Assembly: GCF_026410925.1 (NCBI RefSeq)
Contig: NZ_CP112972.1
Span: 558,001-622,000 of the forward strand
Reading direction: 5' to 3'
From: Halovenus salina
GTDB taxonomy: Archaea > Halobacteriota > Halobacteria > Halobacteriales > Haloarculaceae
DNA: 64,000 bases
This document shows, piece by piece, positions 24,451 to 32,529 of this stretch. The notes under the pieces were generated by a model. The model had not been told where the DNA came from, did no database searches, and saw nothing but the letters and a program-made list of their open reading frames with translations. How positions within the stretch are numbered: position 1 is the stretch's first letter; every line of letters starts with the position of its first letter. The translations under genes were made by a program, and so were the position numbers.

Positions 24451-25059
24451 ATGAGTTCCCGCTCGGCCATGCCGACCTTCGAGCTGGTAGGGCTGTTTGC
24501 CGTCGTCTATCTCCTCCAGATGCTGTCGGCGGTCACAGGCCTCGTCAGCGAGCTGTTCGTGTTACAGCCACCAATTCAGGACGACCCCTGGACAGTAGTC
24601 ACGAGCGTCTTTGCACACGCCGACATCGGCCACCTCGTCTCGAACTCGGTCGCGCTGTTGCTTATCGGTATCCCGGTAGCGATGTTCACCACCCGTGTCC
24701 GGTTTCACAGCTTTTTCGTCGGCGCGGGGGCACTCGCTGGCGTCGCCCAAATTGTGTTGAGCGGGGTGTTCTCGGTGGTCCCAGTCGTCGGCTTCACCGC
24801 CTCGCCGGGCGTCGTCGGTGCGAGCGGGGGCGTCTTCGCGTTGCTTGGCTACCTGCTCGCGAGCAACCGAGTCGCGACGACCCTCGGATCGGCTCTCAGA
24901 CTCCCCAACTGGCTGACCTACGCTGTGTTTTTCCTCCTCGCTGGGATGTTGACTCTCGTGACAGCATCGCCAGGGGCAGCACTCATCGCCCATTTCACCG
25001 GATTGATTGTCGGACTTGCCGCAGGGCGAGCCCACCTGCTCGACCCGATGCGCTGGTAG
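24451..25059 (+). CDS. Rhomboid-family intramembrane serine protease
   Basis: 202 residues, six predicted transmembrane helices. The catalytic serine motif is GASGGVFALLGY and the catalytic histidine lies in AHFTGLIVGL in the last helix. HADIGHLVSNSVALLLIG matches the conserved H-x-x-x-H-x-x-x-N element of helix 2. It cleaves membrane protein helices inside the bilayer; substrates cannot be predicted. The frame is open upstream to 24259, but the ATG at 24451 begins the membrane protein and avoids overlap with the micro-protein. Confidence 0.9.
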   Translation: MSSRSAMPTFELVGLFAVVYLLQMLSAVTGLVSELFVLQPPIQDDPWTVVTSVFAHADIGHLVSNSVALLLIGIPVAMFTTRVRFHSFFVGAGALAGVAQIVLSGVFSVVPVVGFTASPGVVGASGGVFALLGYLLASNRVATTLGSALRLPNWLTYAVFFLLAGMLTLVTASPGAALIAHFTGLIVGLAAGRAHLLDPMRW

Positions 25060-25110
25060 GAGTCTGCGCCACCAGTTTCAAAACCCCCGGGGACGAATCG
25101 ACCGCAAGTG

Positions 25111-25746
25111 ATGTCTGACGGGATTCGAGCGACGGTCTCCTTTGCCGACCCCGGCACCTGCCCGATAGCGAAGGCATCGCACTCGACTGACGGACCAATC
25201 GAGCAGGTGTCGACGAGCGTGGCGCTTCCGGACAACGACGGGAGCGTCTCGGAGTTCATGGCCGACAGCGGACTAGAGGCACCCTGGGTCGAACCGGTGT
25301 TCTCCTACGGGGAGACGACGCTGTACCGTATCACTCACGAGGAGCCTGCCGACTGTCCCTGCGAGACGCTAGGTGAGTACGACTGTCCGATCCACCGGTA
25401 CGTCGCCGAGGACGGGACACTGACGCTCGTGTTCCACGCTCCGGAGTTCGAGACGCTGCAGGCCATCATGGACAGTTTCCGCGAGGAGTATCCGCCCGTC
25501 GACGTACAGCGGCTGCTCCAGCCGCCGCTTGAGGGGTCGCCCGAGGACCGCGTGTTCGTCAACCGCGGCAAGCTGACAGACAGACAGCGGGAGGTACTCA
25601 AGGTCGCATTTGAGATGGGATATTTCAGGCGGCCGAAGGGTGCGAACGCCACAGAGATCGCCGACGCGCTGGGTATCGCACAGTCGACGTTCACCGAGCA
25701 TCTGGTCGCAGCCCAGCGGAAACTCCTGACTGATATCCTCGAGTAA
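25111..25746 (+). CDS. Bat-type HTH_10 transcriptional regulator
   Basis: 211 residues. The N-terminal part has a Cys-rich patch (DCPCETLGEYDCPIH). The C-terminal HTH_10 domain begins LTDRQREVLKVAFEMGYFR, continues RRPKGANATEIADALGIAQ and ends STFTEHLVAAQRKLL. This is the bacterio-opsin-activator DNA-binding domain. The Cys/His cluster could bind a metal or sense redox state. A GTG one codon upstream (25108) is an alternative start. The target genes are not visible. Confidence 0.92.
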   Translation: MSDGIRATVSFADPGTCPIAKASHSTDGPIEQVSTSVALPDNDGSVSEFMADSGLEAPWVEPVFSYGETTLYRITHEEPADCPCETLGEYDCPIHRYVAEDGTLTLVFHAPEFETLQAIMDSFREEYPPVDVQRLLQPPLEGSPEDRVFVNRGKLTDRQREVLKVAFEMGYFRRPKGANATEIADALGIAQSTFTEHLVAAQRKLLTDILE

Positions 25747-25804
25747 GCGAGAAACGGACCAACGGAAATTAAGGGACTGGGTCTCTATGCAGGAGTACGA
25801 GACA

Positions 25805-26266
25805 ATGTCACTCGCGAAGGAAACAGAGATGGGGAGAGAAGAGATCGACGAGTTCGTTGCCGGCCGCGAGACTGGCGTTCTCACGCTGGCACGGGAGAAT
25901 GAACCGTACTCGATTCCGATCTCGTACGGCTACGACGCCGACACCGCCACGTTTTATATGCGTCTGGTCTCGACAGCAGACAGTGAAAAGCGAGAATTCC
26001 TCGACTCCTCTCCGGCGATTCGTCTCGTTATCTACGACGAGGAAGGTGACGGCGAGACCTACAGAAGCATCGTCGCGAAAGGAACGCTCGATGAACTGGA
26101 CCCCGCAGATCTCTCGGTCGAACAGATAGAACAGTACGGCGACGCGAAACGGCCGCTGTTCGAGATCTGGGGACACGGACGCGACGAACTCGATATCAAG
26201 CTATACGAACTCCAGCCGACTGAGATAGCGGGCCGCCGGACGGAAATCGACCGCGAAGCGTTTTGA
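25805..26266 (+). CDS. Pyridoxamine 5'-phosphate oxidase-like flavoprotein
   Basis: 153 residues of the PNPOx-like split beta-barrel fold that binds FMN or related cofactors. Conserved features are FVAGRETGVLTLARENEPYS, IPISYGYDADTATFYMRL, SEKREFLDSSP and VAKGTLDEL. An in-frame ATG at 25787 exists. A TATA-like AAATTAAG at 25766-25773 predicts transcription from about 25796, which supports the ATG at 25805. The physiological substrate is unknown. Confidence 0.87.
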   Translation: MSLAKETEMGREEIDEFVAGRETGVLTLARENEPYSIPISYGYDADTATFYMRLVSTADSEKREFLDSSPAIRLVIYDEEGDGETYRSIVAKGTLDELDPADLSVEQIEQYGDAKRPLFEIWGHGRDELDIKLYELQPTEIAGRRTEIDREAF

Positions 26267-26271
26267 CACAG

Positions 26272-26448
26272 CTACTTCACGAAACTTTCCTCGGTAACCG
26301 ACGTTGCACAGACCGGGCAGCCATTCGAGAGAATCGCCTGTTTCATCTCCGAGTTGACTGAAATTTCCTGGGCGCAGGCCGGACAGGTGAACACACACTC
26401 GTCTATCGAACCATCCGACTCGTCTCGGTCCGGACTCCCCTCGGACAT
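26272..26448 (-). CDS. Small zinc-ribbon protein (58 aa)
   Basis: An acidic N-terminus is followed by two Cys pairs, FTCPACAQE and NGCPVCATS, spaced as in a zinc ribbon. Haloarchaea encode many such small CPxC-type zinc-finger proteins, some shown to affect growth or biofilm. The ATG at 26448 is preferred over one ten codons upstream. It is convergent with the flavoprotein gene, 5 bases between stops. Confidence 0.78.
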   Translation of the reverse strand: MSEGSPDRDESDGSIDECVFTCPACAQEISVNSEMKQAILSNGCPVCATSVTEESFVK

Positions 26449-26598
26449 ATTTGGCTCGTTGTTGACACCTGCCGCCAAAGACGGGTATGTACTAGACCCG
26501 GATATAGAGGGATATTAAAATAGGAGTGTGATGTTAGCCGACGGCACCAGTATCAACTGTCCGTAAGGAACATGCAACAGGCGGTTGTCAGATCATAT

Positions 26599-26967
26599 AT
26601 GAGCAACGACGAACTGTCACTACACGAGACATCTCTCACCGAGCGAGTCGTGTTACTCGCAATCACAGAGGCCGAGATGCACGACGAGACCCCCGTCGCG
26701 TCGGTCGATATCAGATCTCGCTGTCTCGAACTGGTCGAGCAGACAGAGACAGAGCAAGTGAGCACGCCCGGCGAATCAGACATCATGCGGGCCCTGAGTG
26801 TTCTCGGGACCGAGCCCTACACCGACGAGCAACAGCACGGACAGTCACCCACCGGGAAAGGACGACCACAGTACGCGCTTTCGGTTGCTCCCGAGACCGT
26901 ACTCGATACGCTCGCCGACGACTCGCGTCTGGTCGACACAATCGACATCGTCCGTGGCTCGGCGTAG
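26599..26967 (+). CDS. Haloarchaeal protein with a possible Orc1/Cdc6-like winged-helix domain
   Basis: 122 residues. The pattern LTERVVLLAITEAEMHDE followed by SVDIRSRCLELVEQT and SDIMRALSVLGTEPY resembles the winged-helix C-terminal domain of archaeal Orc1/Cdc6 proteins without the ATPase part. The second half (QPYALS-like beta strand, PETVLDTLADDSRLVDTI) would finish the wing. This is a fold-level guess. An in-frame ATG at 26572 would add nine residues. It precedes purS in the same direction with a 62-base gap. Confidence 0.68.
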   Translation: MSNDELSLHETSLTERVVLLAITEAEMHDETPVASVDIRSRCLELVEQTETEQVSTPGESDIMRALSVLGTEPYTDEQQHGQSPTGKGRPQYALSVAPETVLDTLADDSRLVDTIDIVRGSA

Positions 26968-27029
26968 GCTGGAGGTATCAAAAATGCGAACCGCAAGCGT
27001 TTTCGATAGGGCACACCCGGGTTCAACCG

Positions 27030-27281
27030 ATGACCGCCTACAGTGCAACGGTGACCGTCCGTCTCAAAGAGGGGGTCCTCGACCCGGAAGCTGAGACGAC
27101 CGAGCGCGCGCTCGAACGGCTCGGATTCGAGCTTGAGTCGCTCAGTTCGGCCGACCAGTTCGACATCGAACTCGACGCAGCGGACGAGGAAACTGCCCAC
27201 GAGCGTGTGAGAGAGATGACTGAACGCCTGCTCGCGAACCCCACGCTTCACGACTACGAGGTGTCGGTCGAACAACGATGA
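27030..27281 (+). CDS. purS: Phosphoribosylformylglycinamidine synthase subunit PurS
   Basis: 83 residues. PurS holds together the PurL-PurQ complex in step 4 of purine synthesis. The typical start is YSATVTVRLKEGVLDPEAET, followed by ERLGFE and a C-terminal strand. Length matches the family. Its stop overlaps the purQ ATG by four bases, so the two are translationally coupled. purL is not in the window. Confidence 0.95.
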   Translation: MTAYSATVTVRLKEGVLDPEAETTERALERLGFELESLSSADQFDIELDAADEETAHERVREMTERLLANPTLHDYEVSVEQR

Positions 27282-27958
27282 CGGTCGCTGTCATCCAGTT
27301 TGGCGGGAGCAACTGTGACCGCGACACGCTTCGAGCACTTGACGCGCTCGGGGTTGACGCCGAACTCGTCTGGCACGAGGACGGCCTCCCAGCGCCGGTG
27401 GAGGGCATCGTCCTGCCGGGCGGATTCTCCTACGGAGATTACCTCCGGGCCGGAGCAATGGCGGCACGCTCCCCGATTCTGGACGAGGTACGGGAAGAAG
27501 CCGAGAACGGAGCGCCGGTGTTGGGAATCTGCAACGGTGCCCAGATTGGCTGTGAAGCGACACTCACACCCGGGGCGTTCACAATCAACGAGAGCGCTCG
27601 GTTCCAGTGTGAGCGGGTCCACCTGCGTGTCGAGAACGCAACGACTCCCTGGACCGAGGGGTACGACGAAGGAGAAGTCGTCGAACTCCCTATTGCTCAC
27701 GGCGAGGGTCGGTTCGAAATCGACGACGACCAACTCGACGTGCTCGAAGACGAGGACAGGGTGTTGTTCCGCTACTGTGACCAAGACGGTACCGTCACCG
27801 ACGAGGCAAATCCCAACGGGTCGAAACACAACGTCGCGGGCATCGTCGGCGACCGCGATACGATTGCCGTGATGATGCCACATCCAGAGCGGGTGTCTCT
27901 GCCCGATATCGGCCATACTGACGGACAGGGTGTCCTGAAGGCGTTTGCCGAGTCCTAA
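27278..27958 (+). CDS. purQ: Phosphoribosylformylglycinamidine synthase glutaminase subunit PurQ
   Basis: 226 residues of class I glutamine amidotransferase that supplies ammonia to PurL. The nucleophile is C85 in VLGICNGAQIG. The catalytic His/Glu are in MMPHPERVS near the end. FPGGFSYGDYLRAG-type binding loops are present (LPGGFSYGDYLRAGAMAA). Coupled to purS by an ATGA overlap. Confidence 0.97.
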   Translation: MTVAVIQFGGSNCDRDTLRALDALGVDAELVWHEDGLPAPVEGIVLPGGFSYGDYLRAGAMAARSPILDEVREEAENGAPVLGICNGAQIGCEATLTPGAFTINESARFQCERVHLRVENATTPWTEGYDEGEVVELPIAHGEGRFEIDDDQLDVLEDEDRVLFRYCDQDGTVTDEANPNGSKHNVAGIVGDRDTIAVMMPHPERVSLPDIGHTDGQGVLKAFAES

Positions 27959-27971
27959 ACCCGTTCCAGAC

Positions 27972-28847
27972 TCAGCTCACGCGTTCGTACGAGTCGACTG
28001 TCAGCTGTTCGTCGAGTGCCACGTCCATCCGGGCGTTTCCGAGGTCGACAGTAATCTCGACACGGAGCGGCTCTTCGTTCGTCACCGTCGCGTGGTCCTC
28101 TGTCAGCCATTCGAACTCCCACAGCGGCGTCGTTCTGATGTCGAGACCGTTCTCGAAGAGAAAGCCGATAACTGCGGGATGGTCCAGTACCAGCGCGCCG
28201 ACGGGCTGAGAAGTGTGGTAGTCACAGGCTTGGCAGATAAGTTGGAGCCACGGTAACGGTGCGGTGAAGTCCCCTGGTTTTTCAATGTCACGGAGCAGTG
28301 ACCGTTCGGTGTGGCCGCCACAGAGCGGGCAGAAGCCACGCGCCATTTGCTGGAGCTTCGTCAACACTAACCGGCTGAACAGCTGTGGGAGATGTTTGTG
28401 TTCGGCGTTGCTGGCGAGCACCGGCGGCGCATTCATGCCTTTCGTGAGCGCGTCTCCACAGCCGAGACAGGCGACGGTAACGGTCCCGGCCTCGTAGGTG
28501 GTTTCGAGCGTTGCGCCACAGTCGGGACATGTTCCCTGTTCGACGGAGTCGACAGAGATGTCGTTAGCGGTGTACTGGCCCGACACCGCCGCACCGATTA
28601 CTCGTCTTCCGGCCGAGGTGAGCCGATATCCGTCATCCTCCTTGCGGACGAACTCTGGTTTGAGTTTGTCGAGATGGTAGTTGAACTTGCCCGAGTCGTC
28701 GATACCTGTCGCCGCTCGAATCTCCGAGAAGGATGCAGTTGCCCCGTCGAGTTCCCAGAGTGCCTGGAGAATCGAGAGACGGGATTGGTCGGCGATGGCC
28801 GACAGTGCTGCTTCGAGCTCACCGCCGGAAATCCGCTCGTCAGACAT
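27972..28847 (-). CDS. Winged-helix regulator with zinc-ribbon (ArsR-like)
   Basis: 291 residues. An ArsR-like winged helix lies at the N-terminus (ALSAIADQSRLSILQALWEL, FNYHLDKLKPEFV, YRLTSAGRRVIGA). Three Cys pairs follow: CPDCGATLE with CLGCGDAL, CPLCGGHT, and CQACDYH, indicating one or two zinc ribbons. A C-terminal ligand-binding-like region ends the protein. Such haloarchaeal proteins are annotated as DUF7351 or helix-turn-helix domain proteins. The ATG at 28847 is chosen; the longer frame to 29084 runs into the sdh promoter region. It is divergent from sdhC. Confidence 0.85.
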   Translation of the reverse strand: MSDERISGGELEAALSAIADQSRLSILQALWELDGATASFSEIRAATGIDDSGKFNYHLDKLKPEFVRKEDDGYRLTSAGRRVIGAAVSGQYTANDISVDSVEQGTCPDCGATLETTYEAGTVTVACLGCGDALTKGMNAPPVLASNAEHKHLPQLFSRLVLTKLQQMARGFCPLCGGHTERSLLRDIEKPGDFTAPLPWLQLICQACDYHTSQPVGALVLDHPAVIGFLFENGLDIRTTPLWEFEWLTEDHATVTNEEPLRVEITVDLGNARMDVALDEQLTVDSYERVS

Positions 28848-28997
28848 GTCTGAAAAAAGCAAGAGGATTGTTACCAGTGTTTCGCTGTCGTAGCTCCATC
28901 TGTGGTCCCGAACTGTTCCTTTCCGGACAGTATAACCGCCGATAGGCCTCGAATGTGTAGAAACATCTTTGTTGGTTCGCTCCTGAGTCCCGGACGT

Positions 28998-29390
28998 ATG
29001 AGTTCGAGTTACGACCGCGGGACCGTAGAGAGCTTCGGTCGGTGGAGGGAGTTCTCTGCGGGTATGTGGGCCTGGGTACTCCACAAGTTCACGGGATGGA
29101 TACTAATCGGGTATCTGTTCACGCACATTGCCGTATTGAGTACCGCAACACAGTCACCCGATATGTACACGAGCACGCTACAGGGACTAGAAGAGCTTGT
29201 TGTCGTCAGATTCTTGGAGATTGGTCTAATGGCGGTTGCCACCTTCCACATCCTCAACGGCGTCCGACTGTTGATGGTCGACCTCGGTATCGGGCTCGGC
29301 AGTCAGGACAAGAGCTTCTATGCCTCGCTCGTCCTCACCGCGGTGATCGCGCTGGCGAGTATTCCGACCTTCCTGGGAGGTGTCTTCTAA
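28998..29390 (+). CDS. sdhC: Succinate dehydrogenase cytochrome b556 subunit
   Basis: 130 residues with three transmembrane helices ([57 protein letters not shown]). The heme ligand is likely the His in LFTHIA or TFHILNG. It anchors complex II and forms the quinone site with SdhD. The frame is open upstream, but the ATG at 28998 gives the family N-terminus. Its stop TAA overlaps the sdhD ATG by one base. Confidence 0.9.
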   Translation: MSSSYDRGTVESFGRWREFSAGMWAWVLHKFTGWILIGYLFTHIAVLSTATQSPDMYTSTLQGLEELVVVRFLEIGLMAVATFHILNGVRLLMVDLGIGLGSQDKSFYASLVLTAVIALASIPTFLGGVF

Positions 29391-29755
29391 TGGCAGAACA
29401 CTACTCGTCGTTCCAGCGCGGGACCTGGCGGTGGCTCTTCCAGCGCCTGACGGCGGTGTTCCTGATTGGGGCACTCGGATTTCATTTCGTCTTACTGCAT
29501 TTTGTCAACCACGCCGCCGAGATCAGCTTCATGGGAACGCAGGCACGGATGGGCCAGATTGGATACCTGTCGCTGATGATCACCTTCCTCGTTACCGGCG
29601 CGTTCCACGGCATCAACGGCGTCTACAACGCGCTCATCAATCAGGGTCTGAAAGGCACTCAGCGGCGAGTCGTTGCTGGCGTGCTCACGATTGCCGGCGT
29701 GTTGCTGGTCGCACAGGGAACCTACGTCGCCCTGCACATGAACGGATTTCTCTAA
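29390..29755 (+). CDS. sdhD: Succinate dehydrogenase membrane anchor subunit
   Basis: 121 residues, three helices. The first (LTAVFLIGALGFHFVLLHFV) and second (YLSLMITFLVTGAFHGING) contain His residues that can ligate heme b. The third is VVAGVLTIAGVLLVAQGTYV. It starts on the last base of the sdhC stop. The order sdhC-D-B-A is the common haloarchaeal arrangement. Confidence 0.9.
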   Translation: MAEHYSSFQRGTWRWLFQRLTAVFLIGALGFHFVLLHFVNHAAEISFMGTQARMGQIGYLSLMITFLVTGAFHGINGVYNALINQGLKGTQRRVVAGVLTIAGVLLVAQGTYVALHMNGFL

Positions 29756-29761
29756 CCAGTC

Positions 29762-30634
29762 ATGAGTACACAAGTTACCGAACAAACCGAGACCGAAGGC
29801 GACGAACAGACCGAGGAACAGTCACCGGGCGAGCGGCGGCGCGAAAAAAAGGAGCAACTCCAGCGCGAGCGCGAGCAGGAGAAAACGGATCTGCTTGACG
29901 AGGCAGAGGAGACTGTCGAGCTCAAAATCTTCCGGTACGACCCGGAAGTCCCTGAAAAAGAAGAACCCCGTTTCGACTCCTTCGAAGTACCCTTCTTCGA
30001 GGGGATGACGGCGCTCGATGCGCTCATCTACGCCCGAGACACTTACGACTCCTCGCTCACCTTCCGTCACTCCTGCCGACAGGCCGTCTGTGGGTCAGAT
30101 GCCCTCTTTATCAACGGCAAGCAGCGCCTCGGCTGCAAGACCCAGATGGTCGATCTGGAGTGGCCGATTCGCATCGAGCCCCTGCCACACCAAGAGGTCG
30201 TCAAGGACCTTGTGGTGGACATGGAGCACTTCTACGAGCAGATGCACGCCGTCGAGCCGTACTTCGACCCCGACGAACTCCCAGAGGGCGAACGCGAGGA
30301 ACAGCGCCAGACCCCCGAAAACCGGGAGAAGGTCAAGCTCTCGACCCGGTGTATCTGGTGTGGTGCCTGCATGTCCTCGTGTAACGTGGCGGCAGGCGAC
30401 AACGAGTATCTCGGACCAGCGGCAATCAACAAGGCCTACCGGTTCGCGATGGACGAGCGCGAGGGAACCGACAGGAAAGAAGAGCGCCTCCGGATCATCG
30501 AACAGGAACACGGCGTCTGGCGCTGTCAGACCCAGTTCTCCTGTACGGAGGTCTGTCCGAAGGACATCCCGCTGACCGAGCACATACAGGAGCTGAAACG
30601 CGAAGCAGTCAAAAGTAACCTCAAATTCTGGTAA
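29762..30634 (+). CDS. sdhB: Succinate dehydrogenase iron-sulfur subunit
   Basis: 290 residues. The [2Fe-2S] motif is CRQAVCGSDALFINGKQRLGC (Cys at about 105-125, given here as the segments CRQAVCGSD and RLGC). The [4Fe-4S]/[3Fe-4S] motifs are CIWCGACMSSC and FSCTEVCPKDIP. An N-terminal extension of about 50 residues is charged and coiled-coil-like (GERRREKKEQLQREREQEKT), not found in bacterial SdhB. It carries electrons from SdhA to quinone. Confidence 0.96.
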   Translation: MSTQVTEQTETEGDEQTEEQSPGERRREKKEQLQREREQEKTDLLDEAEETVELKIFRYDPEVPEKEEPRFDSFEVPFFEGMTALDALIYARDTYDSSLTFRHSCRQAVCGSDALFINGKQRLGCKTQMVDLEWPIRIEPLPHQEVVKDLVVDMEHFYEQMHAVEPYFDPDELPEGEREEQRQTPENREKVKLSTRCIWCGACMSSCNVAAGDNEYLGPAAINKAYRFAMDEREGTDRKEERLRIIEQEHGVWRCQTQFSCTEVCPKDIPLTEHIQELKREAVKSNLKFW

Positions 30635-30636
30635 CT

Positions 30637-32463
30637 ATGCACGAACACGACGTCATCGTGGTCGGCGCTGGCGGCGCCGGCCTCCGGGCAGCAATCGAAG
30701 CGCACGAAGAGGGTGCCGATGTGGCCCTCGTCAGCAAACTCCACCCTGTCCGTAGCCACACCGGCGCGGCAGAGGGCGGTATCAACGCAGCACTCCACCC
30801 CGAGGACTCCTGGGACCTGCACGCCTACGACACGATGAAGGGGTCGGACTACCTCGGAGATGCTCCTGCAATCGACGCCTTCGCTCAGGAGGCTCCCGAC
30901 GAGGTCATCCAACTCGAACACTGGGGGATGCCCTTCTCTCGTGAAGAGGATGGCACCGTCTCCCAGCGACCGTTCGGCGGCCTCTCGCACCCGCGGACGA
31001 CGTACGCGGGCGCAGAGACGGGACACCACCTGCTCCATACGATGTACGAGCAGGTCGTCAAACGGGGTATCGAGGTCTACGACGAGTGGTACGTCAGCCA
31101 GCTGGCTGTCACCGAGGAAGACGACCCCAGCGAGCGGAGCTGTTACGGCGCAGTGGCATACGAAATTGCGACGGGTGAGGTTCACGGCTTCTACGCCCGG
31201 GATGGGGTCATCCTCGCCACGGGCGGCCTGGGCGAGGTCTTCGACCACACGACCAACGCAATCGCCTGTACCGGCGACGGACAAGCAATGGCCTACCGCG
31301 CCGGCGCACCCATGGAGGATATGGAGTTCGTCCAGTTCCACCCGACGACGCTCCCCTCGACGGGTGTTCTCATCTCCGAGGGTGTGCGTGGTGAGGGTGG
31401 TATCCTCTACAACGACGCCGAAGAGCGGTTCATGTTCGAGCACGGCTACGCGAACAACGAGGGCGAACTCGCCTCCCGGGACGTGGTCTCGCGTGCCGAG
31501 CTGACCCAGATTAACGAAGGAAGGGGTATCGAAGACGAGTACGTCCACCTCGACATGCGCCATCTCGGCGAGGAACGTATCCTCGACCGGCTGGAGAACA
31601 TCCTCCACCTGGCAGAGGACTTCGAGGGCGTCGACGGCCTCGACGAGCCGATGCCGGTCAAGCCCGGCCAGCACTACCAGATGGGCGGTATCGAGGTCGA
31701 CGAGTACGGCCAGACCACGATCGACGGCCTGTACGCTGTCGGCGAGTGTGCCTGTTACAGCCTGCACGGCTCGAACCGTCTGGGCGGCAACGCACTTCCC
31801 GAGCTGATGGTCTTTGGCTCGCGGGCCGGCAGCCACGTGGCTGGCGGTGTCAGCGAGGAGCCGGAGATTCCGACTGGAGCGGGCGCGAAATCCGAGGAGG
31901 GTTCTGTCGACGCTCCTGTCTCGCTGGGCGGCGTCTCCGATCCCGACCCGGTCGCGACCGACGGCGGCGAACTGGCGACCCCACAGGACGTGCTGGAGGC
32001 GGCCGTTGAAACCGAGCGCGAGCGCGTCGAGACGCTCATCGAGCGCGACGGGATCAACCACGCCGACGTGCGTGAGAAAGTCCAGAAGACGATGACCGAG
32101 AATGTGAACGTCTTCCGCGAGGAGAGCAACCTCAAACAGGCGCTCGAAGACATCCGCGAGGCCCGCGAGCTGTACCAGGAGGTTGCGGTCCGTGACCCCT
32201 CCCGGACCTACAACACGGACGTCATCCACACCATCGAGACGCGCAACGTCATCGACTGTGCCGAGGCTATCACCGTTGGCGCGCTCGCACGCGAAGAGTT
32301 CCGCGGTGCTCACTGGCGGATGAAACACCAGGAGCGCAAAGACGACGAGTGGCTCAAACACACCATGTACGCCTGGAACGACGGGGAGACCGACCTCTAC
32401 TATAAGCCGGTCATCCTCGAAGGCCAAGAGCAGACCTACGAGCCCAAGGAGCGCTCGTACTGA
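30637..32463 (+). CDS. sdhA: Succinate dehydrogenase flavoprotein subunit
   Basis: 608 residues. The FAD-binding start is VVGAGGAGLRAAIEA. The covalent FAD histidine lies in RSHTGAAEGG. Substrate-site residues occur in QFHPTTLPSTG and SEGVRGEGG, and the Arg-rich C-terminal part in YNTDVIHTIETRN. An acidic insert (about 405-455) is a halophilic trait. It oxidises succinate to fumarate and starts two bases after sdhB. Confidence 0.97.
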   Translation: MHEHDVIVVGAGGAGLRAAIEAHEEGADVALVSKLHPVRSHTGAAEGGINAALHPEDSWDLHAYDTMKGSDYLGDAPAIDAFAQEAPDEVIQLEHWGMPFSREEDGTVSQRPFGGLSHPRTTYAGAETGHHLLHTMYEQVVKRGIEVYDEWYVSQLAVTEEDDPSERSCYGAVAYEIATGEVHGFYARDGVILATGGLGEVFDHTTNAIACTGDGQAMAYRAGAPMEDMEFVQFHPTTLPSTGVLISEGVRGEGGILYNDAEERFMFEHGYANNEGELASRDVVSRAELTQINEGRGIEDEYVHLDMRHLGEERILDRLENILHLAEDFEGVDGLDEPMPVKPGQHYQMGGIEVDEYGQTTIDGLYAVGECACYSLHGSNRLGGNALPELMVFGSRAGSHVAGGVSEEPEIPTGAGAKSEEGSVDAPVSLGGVSDPDPVATDGGELATPQDVLEAAVETERERVETLIERDGINHADVREKVQKTMTENVNVFREESNLKQALEDIREARELYQEVAVRDPSRTYNTDVIHTIETRNVIDCAEAITVGALAREEFRGAHWRMKHQERKDDEWLKHTMYAWNDGETDLYYKPVILEGQEQTYEPKERSY

Positions 32464-32499
32464 CCGACATCGGCGGTCTGATACCTCGAACGCAGGCGG

Positions 32500-32507
32500 T
32501 TTAAGTA
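32500..32507 (+). promoter_or_regulatory. TATA box of the GT87-like gene
   Basis: TTTAAGTA is centred 27 bases before the ATG at 32530, which separates this gene from the sdh operon and indicates a leaderless transcript. Confidence 0.6.
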
Positions 32508-32529
32508 TGAACGGGACACACCCAGCCGT

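Noticed and set aside
30526-32427. 633-codon open frame on the minus strand
   Set aside because: It is antisense to sdhA, which has full family motifs; long antisense frames are expected in high-GC haloarchaeal genes with strong third-position bias.
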